Shown: positions 1 through 6,594, counted from the first letter of the stretch. The stretch: DNA of 9,535 nt from an uncultured Lachnospiraceae bacterium (GCA_910577655.1 CAJTOW010000137.1:1-9535); one strand, 5' to 3'. The notes: generated by a model not told the origin, from the letters alone. Numbers and translations are program-made.

Positions 1-91
1 CTGACGCAGATATCGAGCACTGAATTCACCGTTATTTCCGCAATGCAGTACTAGTAAAATCTGATCAAAAAATGAAAAGGAGAAGTTCTCA
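1..91. other. Window edge: intergenic sequence, possible tail of an upstream gene
   Basis: This short stretch precedes the DsbA-like gene. Two forward frames run in from the window edge and stop early: frame 1 stops at TAG 52-54 (reading LTQISSTEFTVISAMQY) and frame 3 stops at TGA 19-21. Either could be the end of an upstream gene, and neither is long enough to identify. The only clear signal is the ribosome binding site AAGGAG at 77-82, nine bases before the ATG at 92. I see no convincing -35/-10 pair, so the gene may be read from a promoter outside the window. Confidence 0.3.
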
Positions 92-604
92 ATGAAGAAA
101 ACACTGAACGTCTATTTTGACTATATCTGCCCTTACTGCTACCGCGGCATCACGGATCTTATGGAGCTGCTCCCGGAGTTTCCCGGACTCTCTGTTAACT
201 GGGTTCCCTGCGAGGCGCATCCCAGGCCGGAGCCTGCCTTTCTCCACAGTGACCTGGCAAACCAGGCTATGATTGCGGTGGCAGAACAAGGCGGAGATCT
301 GCTCCGTTTCCACCACAGCGTTTTCCAGGCCCATTTTGTGGAACGCCGCCGGATTGATGATAAACATGTACTGGCAGATATGGCCGCAGACTGTGGGGCT
401 GACCGGGACAAGGTTCTGACAGCCCTTGAAAAGGGTCTGTACAGACAAACTGCACTGGATAACAATACCCTGGTCTGGGGAAAACTGGGATTTGAGGCAG
501 TGCCCTGCTACCAGAGCGACAGCCTCCTTCTGGCCTCCCGGGAGGATGTAATGATATCCAGAAAGGAACTCAGGGGATTTCTTGAAGCGGTTGTAAACCG
601 TTAA
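92..604 (+). CDS. DsbA-family thioredoxin-fold oxidoreductase (CPYC)
   Basis: This is a 170-residue protein of the DSBA-like thioredoxin family. The N-terminal strand NVYFDYICPYCYRG places the redox motif CPYC at residues 13-16, directly after the first beta strand. EAVPCYQ near residue 138 supplies the cis-proline loop expected in the fold, and the region between them (about 50-125) looks helical, as in DsbA and FrnE relatives. There is no signal peptide or membrane segment, so it should act in the cytosol as a thiol-disulfide oxidoreductase or isomerase, or as a glutathione-S-transferase-kappa-like enzyme. It is shorter than typical FrnE proteins (over 200 residues), which suggests a compact helical insert. 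A cysteine (C139) follows the cis-proline directly. The start is fixed by AAGGAG at 77-82. The gene is convergent with the Nudix gene and has no obvious partner in the window. The family is fairly certain; the substrate is unknown. Confidence 0.85.
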   Translation: MKKTLNVYFDYICPYCYRGITDLMELLPEFPGLSVNWVPCEAHPRPEPAFLHSDLANQAMIAVAEQGGDLLRFHHSVFQAHFVERRRIDDKHVLADMAADCGADRDKVLTALEKGLYRQTALDNNTLVWGKLGFEAVPCYQSDSLLLASREDVMISRKELRGFLEAVVNR

Positions 605-767
605 ACATGTGTATACAGAATGGACTGGCGCAAAATAATGTCAGAAAATCCATTCCTGCCATGTCCACAAGGGACGCCTACGGTGTACACGCCCCACTTC
701 GCGGTACACCGTAGGCGTCCCACAAAGTGGAACGCACAGCTACCAGAAAGCAATTTTCAAACACGCT
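605..767. other. Convergent intergenic region with secondary structure
   Basis: No gene is credible here. The region separates two convergent genes and is rich in dyads. A 7-bp pair, gaatgga (618-624) with tccattc (649-655), is followed by the much stronger hairpin at 671-721. An open frame through 620-811 runs across the hairpin and into the Nudix 3' end, lacks a ribosome binding site and resembles no protein I know. Confidence 0.5.
671..721. repeat. Perfect 18-bp inverted repeat (strong hairpin)
   Basis: The arms gggacgcctacggtgtac (671-688) and gtacaccgtaggcgtccc (704-721) are exact reverse complements with a 15-base spacer. Inside the spacer cgc (690-692) can pair with gcg (701-703) if A689 is bulged, giving about 21 pairs and an 8-base loop. 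ccac (665-668) and gtgg (727-730) could extend the base across small internal loops. Neither strand has a T tract after the stem, so it is not a textbook intrinsic terminator. It sits between two convergent genes, where it could still block read-through or protect 3' ends. It could also be a dispersed palindromic repeat. Confidence 0.8.
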
Positions 768-1388
768 CTAATCAAACAGTGTTTCCCATTGCTTTGCATG
801 GAATGCCCTGAAACACATCTCGATCTGCTCCTTATTGTTTTTTTCTTCTGCAAGTAACGGAAGCTCCTCCAAACCAAAATAATCAAACCCGACTGTTTCT
901 ATATTTTCAGCAAATTCTCCTGCTATCACATCACAAAGTACAAATATCTTGCATACTTTATATGCATATACCGGAAGGTTATGTTTTTCCCTGTCCTGAA
1001 CAGCAATGATCCGTCTGGCAGCTACATCAAGCCCTGCCTCTTCCTTCACCTCTTTGACTGTATTTTCCTTCACAGAAATATTTACGTCAACCCATCCTCC
1101 CGGAAGGGACCATGTTCCATTTGCCTCATGGACCAGCAATATTTTCCCATCTTTAAAAATCGCAGCCCTTGTATCGATTTTCGGCGTCTGATACCCTATG
1201 TCACTGCAGAATAAATCCTTTACTTTTTCCAGTGGTATTTCTGTCTTATAGCTTATCATCTCAGCGGAAATCTCGCGGATCCTCTCATACCGCTCCAGCT
1301 CATATTTATCTTTGCTGTAGAAAAGCCCCGCCTGCGCCAGTGCCTGCAGCTCCACTGCCCACTCAAGCCATTTTTCATTCTTTCTCAT
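768..1388 (-). CDS. Nudix hydrolase with Nudix_N_2-type N-terminal domain
   Basis: This is a 206-residue Nudix protein resembling the B. subtilis YjhB / ADP-ribose pyrophosphatase-like group. Residues about 1-65 form the helical N-terminal domain of that group (WLEWAVELQALAQAGLFYSK, then the YERIREISAEM helix). The Nudix fold starts near residue 70. The Nudix box spans about 97-121 (LPGGWVDVN, then KEVKEEAGLDV). It departs from the GX5EX7REUXEEXGU consensus: I replaces the first E and K replaces the R, but the metal-binding E113, E116 and E117 are kept. GGW-DV-...KEVKEE is the usual form in this subgroup, so the change need not mean inactivity. Expected activity is metal-dependent hydrolysis of a nucleoside diphosphate linked to another moiety. 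I chose ATG 1386-1388, preceded by a GGGGGTG ribosome binding site, over an in-frame TTG at 1407-1409. It starts 42 nt after the AAA-ATPase stop and may be co-transcribed with it. Confidence 0.85.
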   Translation of the reverse strand: MRKNEKWLEWAVELQALAQAGLFYSKDKYELERYERIREISAEMISYKTEIPLEKVKDLFCSDIGYQTPKIDTRAAIFKDGKILLVHEANGTWSLPGGWVDVNISVKENTVKEVKEEAGLDVAARRIIAVQDREKHNLPVYAYKVCKIFVLCDVIAGEFAENIETVGFDYFGLEELPLLAEEKNNKEQIEMCFRAFHAKQWETLFD

Positions 1389-1430
1389 ATCTGCACCCCC
1401 GCTCCGCAAAATGGCAGTCCTGCCCGTTCC

Positions 1431-3113
1431 TCACCCGATCAGAACTCTCTTACCCTCGAATCCAAAACCATATGTCCGGATCCGTTCTTCACCGATTCCC
1501 TCTGCTATCAGGGATGCCTTATAACCCATGTCTTCAATCTGTTTCAGGGCCGCCCCTACCGTATCCTGGAGACTTTTTTCCTCATCTGGGTCGTGAACCT
1601 TAAATTCCAGAATCATGGCGTCATCCTCCGGTCTTCTGGGCTTTAGCATGACATCGTATCTTCCAAATCCGCTTTCCCGGTTGGAGGTAATCACATACCG
1701 GTCAGCCAGTTCCACCGTAAGACCTAATACGAATCCGTGGTAGAAGCGTTCCGGTTCTGCGCCGGACGGACGTTTTCCCGTATCAAAATAACTGAATGTG
1801 TTCAGGGCAATCCGGTTCATATAGGCATTCATTTCTTTCCTGTTTCTCTTTAGCAAGGCCTTAATGAATCCATTATACTCCCGCCTGGATTGGCCAAACC
1901 AGTCCCGGATCATCCTTTCAAACATGATCCTGACTTCCTTATTGGTTAAAGACAGCTCATATTCTTCTCTTCCCGGCTCCTGACCGGCACCATGGCTGTC
2001 CGCTTTCAGATATCCGCTTGCCAGCAGAAGGCTCCATATGGCATTCTCATTGTAATCCAGCTGATTGAAAATAATCTGCTCATCCACTTCTGTACAGAGG
2101 TTTCCGCCTTTCAGCAAATCTTCCATGGTCTCTTTTATGTCCGGGCTTCCTTCCCGGATCAGCTTTCCAACCAGACTATTGCTGCTGGTATTGGCCCAGT
2201 AGCAGGACACTTTCTGTGTTTTTAAATAATTGATGATTGACCAGGGATTATAGATCTCTCTCTGGCTGCCAAAAACAAATCCATCATACCAGTCCTTTAC
2301 CTGGTCCATATTCTCAGATAGTCCATATTCCTCCAGAACCTCTCCTACCTCTTTCTGGGTAAAACCAAAACAGTCTGCATATGCATCTGATGTAGTAGTC
2401 ACCACGGCCAGATTATTCAAATCAGAAAATATAGACTCTTTCCCAACTCTCGTAATCCCCGTCATAATGGCCCTTTCCATAGAAGGGTTTGTTTTAAACG
2501 CCGCATGAAAGATTCCCCGGATAAACTCCGTCAATTCCTTCCAGTAGCCATATACATACGCTTCCTGCATGGGAGTATCATACTCATCCATCAGGATCAG
2601 CACCCTCTTATTATAGTAAAGAGACAAAAACTTTGACAGCTGTCCCAGAGCGAGAGCCGCTTCCACATCCCCCATTTCTACGGTTACACGGCGGAAAAAA
2701 TCCTTGTCTTCAGGGGTCAGCTTATCTGATTCCAGCAAAAAATAGTACCGGGAATACAGATCCGCCAGCAGCTGGCAGAGCTTTCTCCGGGCATTGGCAT
2801 AGGTGGTCTCCTTCACATTGGCCAGTGACAGAAAAATAACCGGATAAGTCCCTTGTGCTGTGCGGTATGCTTCCTCTTTCCATATGGAAAGATCCTGAAA
2901 GATTTCACCCTGTCCGGCATACTCTATGGAAAAGAAACGCTCGACCATACTCATCATCAGTGTCTTTCCGAAACGTCTGGGACGGGTGATCAAGGTCACT
3001 TCATCCCCATTCTCCCACCACTCCCTGATAAAATCCGTCTTATCCACATAGAAATACTGCTGTGACACCAGTTTGTCAAAATTCTGAATTCCGATCCCAA
3101 TGGTACGTGGCAT
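1431..3113 (-). CDS. AAA-ATPase-like / PD-(D/E)XK nuclease domain protein
   Basis: This 560-residue protein has the two-part architecture AAA-ATPase_like (PF09820) plus PDDEXK_9 (PF08011). Residues 1-45 carry the family opening (GIGIQNFDKLV, then YFYVDKTDFIREW). The P-loop variant RPRRFGKT lies at 44-51, a Walker B strand VLILMDEYD at 171-179, and the ITRVGKES segment at about 220-227. The C-terminal part (about 455-560) carries YHGFVLGL followed by GRYDV (D487) and ILEFKV (E503, K505), the D...ExK signature of the nuclease fold. These proteins are often multi-copy in gut anaerobes and their role is not established; DNA mobility or defence is speculation. The open frame extends upstream to 3230, but a strong promoter lies inside that extension, and GGGGG about 11 nt before ATG 3111-3113 acts as ribosome binding site, so the shorter start is right. 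No frameshift or lost motif is visible. Confidence 0.88.
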   Translation of the reverse strand: MPRTIGIGIQNFDKLVSQQYFYVDKTDFIREWWENGDEVTLITRPRRFGKTLMMSMVERFFSIEYAGQGEIFQDLSIWKEEAYRTAQGTYPVIFLSLANVKETTYANARRKLCQLLADLYSRYYFLLESDKLTPEDKDFFRRVTVEMGDVEAALALGQLSKFLSLYYNKRVLILMDEYDTPMQEAYVYGYWKELTEFIRGIFHAAFKTNPSMERAIMTGITRVGKESIFSDLNNLAVVTTTSDAYADCFGFTQKEVGEVLEEYGLSENMDQVKDWYDGFVFGSQREIYNPWSIINYLKTQKVSCYWANTSSNSLVGKLIREGSPDIKETMEDLLKGGNLCTEVDEQIIFNQLDYNENAIWSLLLASGYLKADSHGAGQEPGREEYELSLTNKEVRIMFERMIRDWFGQSRREYNGFIKALLKRNRKEMNAYMNRIALNTFSYFDTGKRPSGAEPERFYHGFVLGLTVELADRYVITSNRESGFGRYDVMLKPRRPEDDAMILEFKVHDPDEEKSLQDTVGAALKQIEDMGYKASLIAEGIGEERIRTYGFGFEGKRVLIG

Positions 3114-3144
3114 GATGACTCGCGCCCCCTTTCTTCTTTGAGAT

Positions 3145-3173
3145 AGTATAACAAGTTTTCGGGGATAATTCAA
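3145..3173 (-). promoter_or_regulatory. Promoter of the AAA-ATPase gene
   Basis: On the minus strand TTGAAT (3173-3168) is followed after exactly 17 bases by TATACT (3150-3145). TG one base upstream of the -10 makes an extended -10 (TGtTATACT). Transcription would start near 3138, about 25 nt before the ATG. This rules out the longer start near 3230. Confidence 0.7.
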
Positions 3174-3268
3174 TGTGAACATTCTCTTCCCCATTTCCAG
3201 AGATGGTACCCGGGCGCACTTACTATTCATGGCCAGGTTATTTTTTGAGACCGGCAGATACCAGCTCT

Positions 3269-3331
3269 AAAAAAAGGTTCCCCCATATTGCGGGTTTCTG
3301 AGTCAGAAACCCGCAATCCAGAGAAAACCTT
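3269..3331 (-). terminator. Intrinsic terminator of the peptidase/antiporter operon
   Basis: A perfect palindrome at 3287-3317 has 15-bp arms, attgcgggtttctga and tcagaaacccgcaat, around a single central G. In the minus-strand RNA it would fold with a small loop. Outside it, AAGGTT and AACCTT (3326-3331 and 3274-3279) can extend the base. In the minus direction a run of seven T follows (complement of 3275-3269). It lies 13 nt beyond the stop of the last operon gene, as expected for its terminator. Confidence 0.85.
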
Positions 3332-3343
3332 CACATAATGTAT

Positions 3344-3646
3344 TTATTCCTTATTTTCCTGGTCCAGTTTCATGTTGCGGAAATACAACACCATATCAAC
3401 GGTAATCTCCAGCAGATTTAAAATATAGAAAATCCATGCCAGATAAAAAAGGAATCCAAGGGCTTTCGTGGCCTGCTGGTATAAAAGGATTTTCCGGATG
3501 ATACCAAAGATGTAGCCCAGCCATATGAAAAATTCAAAAAACAGGCTTTTTCCCCTGGCAGTCCGTGAAATCCAGGACTTCCGGATGGAGATGGGCCAGG
3601 AAAGCCCGAAACACAAGATCATAAGTGTTTCCAGTAAATCCGTCAC
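3344..3646 (-). CDS. Small SemiSWEET/PQ-loop-like membrane protein
   Basis: This is a 100-residue protein with three predicted membrane helices, at about 5-25, 36-54 and 65-88, and a charged C-terminus (NMKLDQENKE). After helix 1 the pattern WPISIRKSWISRTARGKS resembles the PQ-loop segment of bacterial SemiSWEETs (P...K..K...G.S), and LGYIFGI follows in helix 2. SemiSWEETs are about 90-100 residues with three helices and act as dimers that carry small solutes. Here the motif proline is followed by I, not Q, so assignment to this fold is an inference. The start is GTG (3644-3646) with AAGGAGG seven bases upstream; that site overlaps the antiporter stop codon, which suggests coupled translation. 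It is the last gene of the operon, 12 nt after the antiporter. An uncharacterised small membrane protein is the fallback name. Confidence 0.75.
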   Translation of the reverse strand: MTDLLETLMILCFGLSWPISIRKSWISRTARGKSLFFEFFIWLGYIFGIIRKILLYQQATKALGFLFYLAWIFYILNLLEITVDMVLYFRNMKLDQENKE

Positions 3647-3658
3647 AAGGACACCTCC

Positions 3659-5035
3659 TTAGCTATGTTTCACCTGCTTTATGAAAGCATAAGCCAGAAG
3701 AACCACAACATATACAAAGGGCGTTACCAGATACGGCACCATCCGCAAAGGCTCCACATCCAGGGAGGCGGCTACTGCCACCGGATTGGTATTCCACGGA
3801 ATCCACAGACCCAGAATCAGACAGCCTACGGTCATGGCATTGGCCAGATCCCGCCGGTCCAGGGAAGCATTGTCATAGATTGGATTCAGCACATTGCTGG
3901 TGAATACCTCGGCAAAGGTGGTTGAGGAAGAAAGATTGCCCAGGCTCCCAAGCAGTAATGCACTGATAGTCGCCGCCACATTGCTGTGAATGTAGCCTGA
4001 GAGAGGCTCAACCAGGGAATCCAGTACCCCCGCGGTGTTAAGAATTCCAAAAAGACCAAATGCAACTACAATCATAAATGCCGTGCCTGTCATACTGGAC
4101 ATACCACCTCTGCTGAATAATTTGTCAATAAATGCATCACCAGAGTTAAGTACATATCCGCCCCACATATTCTGTATAACCTCCTGCACCGGAACTCCCT
4201 GATAAAGGGTTGCTACAGCCAGTCCTCCCACGCTTCCGCACAAAAGGGAGGGGATGGTAGGAACCTTGATACACAGCAGGGCGATGACCAGAATCACCGG
4301 CAAAAACGGAATAAAACCAAGACGAAAATTAGCGGAAATTCCATTCATAATAGTCTCAATCCCATCCACAGAGGAAACACCTGTATTCTGGGTAAGTCCC
4401 ATAACAAAATAGATGACCGTGGAGATAAGAACAGTGGGAATGGTGATTCTCAGCTGATATTTAATATGGTCAAAAAGGTCGATCTCCACGGCGCCACTGA
4501 TGATATTGGTGGTATCCGAAAGCGGGGAAAGCCCGTCTCCAACAAAGGCACCGCAGATAATCGGACTGGCAGCCACCATAGGATTGAATCCCATTCCCAG
4601 CGCAACCCCCATAAGGGCGATTCCGATGGTTCCGCAGGTGCCCCAGGATGTCCCGGTAATCATGGCAAACAGAAAGCTGATAATAAATGCTGTCACCTGG
4701 AAGAACCCTGGATTAATGATCTTCATTCCAAAATGGGTAACTGCGGCAATCGTACCACTGGCATTCCAGGCCCCGATTAATGCTCCGATGGAAATCGTAA
4801 ACACGACCGGCAGCAGACAGCGGGGCATGAATGCGAACATTCCCTTTTGCAGCTCCTGATAGGTATAGCCGATTTTCATACAGAGAGGAAATGCTGCCAG
4901 CCATGCCAGCAAAAACAGTACCTGCATTTTGAATTGATACACTGCTCCCAAAATCATGATCCCGCCAAGAATTATAATCATAATGAATAATGCATAACCA
5001 AAAGACGGTTTTTTCCTTACATCTGAATCACCCAT
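3659..5035 (-). CDS. nhaC: NhaC-family Na+/H+ (or malate/lactate-type) antiporter
   Basis: This is a 458-residue integral membrane protein of the Na+/H+ antiporter NhaC family (PF03553), close to the family's usual length. It is hydrophobic throughout, with about 10-12 helices. Family hallmarks are GTSWGT (128-133) with CGTIGIALMGVALGMG after it, then GAFVGDGLSPLSDTTN (about 162-177), whose acidic and polar residues are expected in the ion path. A second, related half has GTAFMIVVAFGLFG and GNLSSSTTFAEVF (about 366-378). NhaC relatives exchange Na+ for H+, and some (MleN) couple Na+/H+ movement to malate/lactate exchange. Being second in an operon with an M20 peptidase, it could export a reaction product or support ion-coupled uptake, but sequence does not decide this. 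GAAGGGGG lies about 8 nt before ATG 5033-5035. The gap to the peptidase is 21 nt. Confidence 0.88.
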   Translation of the reverse strand: MGDSDVRKKPSFGYALFIMIIILGGIMILGAVYQFKMQVLFLLAWLAAFPLCMKIGYTYQELQKGMFAFMPRCLLPVVFTISIGALIGAWNASGTIAAVTHFGMKIINPGFFQVTAFIISFLFAMITGTSWGTCGTIGIALMGVALGMGFNPMVAASPIICGAFVGDGLSPLSDTTNIISGAVEIDLFDHIKYQLRITIPTVLISTVIYFVMGLTQNTGVSSVDGIETIMNGISANFRLGFIPFLPVILVIALLCIKVPTIPSLLCGSVGGLAVATLYQGVPVQEVIQNMWGGYVLNSGDAFIDKLFSRGGMSSMTGTAFMIVVAFGLFGILNTAGVLDSLVEPLSGYIHSNVAATISALLLGSLGNLSSSTTFAEVFTSNVLNPIYDNASLDRRDLANAMTVGCLILGLWIPWNTNPVAVAASLDVEPLRMVPYLVTPFVYVVVLLAYAFIKQVKHS

Positions 5036-5056
5036 GGTTTATCCCCCTTCCCATTA

Positions 5057-6244
5057 TCAGTTCCCGTCCAGCCCTGTCTCATGGATCCTGAGAACAGCAC
5101 ATGTCAGCAGTTTTGTCCGGTCATACATACTCTCCAGAACGCCGTATTCCCTCAGATTATGGGCAAATTCTCCCATGATTCCCAGCCCGTCCAGTGTGGG
5201 GACACCGGCTGCCACGATGTTGCCGGAATCGGATACACCGCCTCTTTGAATTTTTCCAAAAGCAGGCAGCCCCATTTCCTCTGCCAGAACATTCATGAAA
5301 CGGTGTAGCTTTGCAATCTCTTCTGTCTCATCATAGGGAACAAATCTTGCCACATCCAATCTGTAGGAAGCAGTTGTCCCAGCAATATAAGAGGTTTCAA
5401 TTGCCTTGATGATCCCCGCATGAAGGCGCTCTCCTTCCTCCAGGGATTTAAAACGGATATCAACTGCAAATTCACAATGATCCGGAATCGCACTGCTCTG
5501 GTTTCCAGAGTGGATGATACTTGGGGTTACCGAGCTTCCCTTGTCCAGATCCTGGAGCTTTGCCATGTCTGCGATTTTCAAAACAGCTTCCAGCAATGCA
5601 TTTTTTCCCGTGAGGACATCATTGCCTGCATGTCCTCCCACTCCATTTACATCCACAAAAAATGTATGCTGTGTCTTTCTGCCCACTACCAGCCGGTTCT
5701 GCATGTCTCCTGGCTCCATATTGAAACCACAGTAGCAGCCTCTGCTCTCTTCGATAACGACCTGATCCGCCAGATTCCCCACATGGTCTGCCTCCTCATC
5801 TCCCACCAGAATCATTTTAATGGGATGCTCCTTATAACCAATGGCATTGAGGGCCTTTGCCACATAGAGCATCATCACGTCCCCGCCCTTCATGTCAATC
5901 ACGCCAGGACCATAGATCTTGCCGTCCTCAATTCTGCAGGGTGCCGGACCAAAGTCCCCCTTCTGATACACGGTATCAAAATGACCAGAAAAAAGAATCG
6001 GCTTTCCGGGACGGTCTTTGCCAAGAATTGCGGAGACAATTCCCGCCCGGTCCAAAGCTACTTCTGTTTTTTTCAGCTCAAACCCCTCTTTCTCCAGAAG
6101 GCTGCAAAAATAATCCATTGCCTTTTCCACATGTTCCTTTTCATTGTAGCGCCCTTCCAGGTTTACCAGATTTATCAGGGTCTGGTTCATCTCCTCTTTG
6201 TGTGCTTCTATGTACTCACTTACTGCTTCATATTGTCTGTTCAT
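5057..6244 (-). CDS. M20-family metallopeptidase (CPG2/ArgE-like)
   Basis: This 395-residue protein is a di-zinc M20 hydrolase of the glutamate carboxypeptidase/acetylornithine deacetylase type. Expected metal ligands and catalytic residues are visible: H88 and D90 in SGHFDTV, bridging D117 in GPGVIDMKGG, general base E150 and ligand E151 in GDEEADHVGN, E177 in MEPG, and H362 near the C-terminus in GEFAHN. GVGGHAG (201-207) marks the inserted dimerisation domain (about 185-300). No signal peptide is present, so it is cytosolic. It should cleave a C-terminal amino acid or an N-acyl group; family members vary widely in substrate. AGGAGG (6254-6249) precedes ATG 6242-6244 by four bases. It is the first gene of a three-gene operon with an NhaC-type antiporter and a small membrane protein, divergent from a LysR regulator that probably controls it. 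All catalytic residues are intact. Confidence 0.9.
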   Translation of the reverse strand: MNRQYEAVSEYIEAHKEEMNQTLINLVNLEGRYNEKEHVEKAMDYFCSLLEKEGFELKKTEVALDRAGIVSAILGKDRPGKPILFSGHFDTVYQKGDFGPAPCRIEDGKIYGPGVIDMKGGDVMMLYVAKALNAIGYKEHPIKMILVGDEEADHVGNLADQVVIEESRGCYCGFNMEPGDMQNRLVVGRKTQHTFFVDVNGVGGHAGNDVLTGKNALLEAVLKIADMAKLQDLDKGSSVTPSIIHSGNQSSAIPDHCEFAVDIRFKSLEEGERLHAGIIKAIETSYIAGTTASYRLDVARFVPYDETEEIAKLHRFMNVLAEEMGLPAFGKIQRGGVSDSGNIVAAGVPTLDGLGIMGEFAHNLREYGVLESMYDRTKLLTCAVLRIHETGLDGN

Positions 6245-6268
6245 AGCCCCTCCTGATCATTGTTTTCA

Positions 6269-6299
6269 GTAACCGTTCAGATACCTGCTGAACTGTTAT
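6269..6299. repeat. Hairpin with GTAACNGTTCAG arms in the peptidase leader
   Basis: gtaaccgttcag (6269-6280) faces ctgaactgttat (6288-6299) across a 7-base loop. Ten of 12 positions are Watson-Crick pairs, with one G-T wobble and one C-T mismatch. It would lie in the 5' leader of the peptidase mRNA, about 25 nt upstream of the start codon. The arms match those of the two larger elements at 6516-6594 and 7514-7615. Confidence 0.65.
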
Positions 6300-6316
6300 G
6301 TTTTTCGTCTATACAT

Positions 6317-6336
6317 TGCAATGTTTTGTAATTGCA
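6317..6336. promoter_or_regulatory. Candidate regulator-binding dyad TGCAAT-N8-ATTGCA
   Basis: An exact 6-bp inverted repeat with an 8-base spacer lies at 6317-6322 and 6331-6336. It is flanked by ATAC (6311-6314) and GTAT (6337-6340), so the symmetry extends with a 2-base offset. It abuts the predicted -10 and start site of the peptidase operon. That is a sensible place for LysR-type binding, but the assignment to this regulator is inference. Confidence 0.4.
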
Positions 6337-6364
6337 GTATATCATCTGACCAGTCATTGTACAA
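6336..6364 (-). promoter_or_regulatory. Predicted promoter of the peptidase operon
   Basis: On the minus strand TTGTAC (6364-6359) and TATACT (6341-6336) are 17 bases apart, with an extended -10 TGA immediately before TATACT. Transcription would start near 6329, leaving a leader of about 85 nt that includes the 6269-6299 hairpin. A competing minus-strand -10 (TATAAT, 6399-6394) has a poorer -35. Confidence 0.5.
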
Positions 6365-6411
6365 ATTTATTAAATTTAAAGCGCTATTGATAAATTATAT
6401 AGTGATTTTTA

Positions 6412-6440
6412 TGGATATTTAATATAAAAATCATTATAAT
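6412..6440 (+). promoter_or_regulatory. Predicted promoter of the LysR gene
   Basis: A consensus TATAAT lies at 6435-6440, with tggata at 6412-6417 as a weak -35 (four of six matches) at 17-base spacing. Transcription would start near 6447. This places the in-frame GTG at 6455 at the very 5' end of the RNA, so translation must begin further down, at ATG 6617. Confidence 0.5.
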
Positions 6441-6515
6441 AGATAGAAACAGAGGTGAATTACACAGCATTAGAACCACCAGTAAGGATCCGCCCGTTCC
6501 CCGTAGGCGTTTTAC

Positions 6516-6594
6516 AAGTAACAGTTCAGACAGGTAACTTCTTGTTCCCGACGCTTTTCAGAGACAAGAAGATGGTCCGTCTAAACTGTTACTT
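6516..6594. repeat. Hairpin repeat, copy A (LysR leader)
   Basis: The outer arms aagtaacagttcagac (6516-6531) and gtctaaactgttactt (6579-6594) pair in 15 of 16 positions. After a small internal loop the inner arms cttcttgt (6538-6545) and acaagaag (6564-6571) pair perfectly. This makes a long two-stage hairpin ending 11 nt before the AGGAG of the LysR gene. Copy B at 7514-7615 aligns with it over the left outer arm, the inner stem and the start of the right arm. Confidence 0.75.

Noticed and set aside
620..811. 63-residue open frame across the 671-721 hairpin
   Set aside because: It has no ribosome binding site, runs through a perfect inverted repeat and overlaps the Nudix 3' end.
1389..1430. 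Terminator between the AAA-ATPase and Nudix genes (ggca/tgcc followed by tttt)
   Set aside because: The stem is only four base pairs and the T run is short; it is too weak to call.
3114..3230. N-terminal extension of the AAA-ATPase frame to an upstream start
   Set aside because: A strong extended -10 promoter (3145-3173) lies within it, the family N-terminus begins at MPRTIGIGIQ, and the nearer ATG has a ribosome binding site.
5420..6256. 278-residue open frame on the plus strand opposite the peptidase gene
   Set aside because: The minus strand holds a complete M20 enzyme with all catalytic residues; the antisense frame has no ribosome binding site or recognisable domain.
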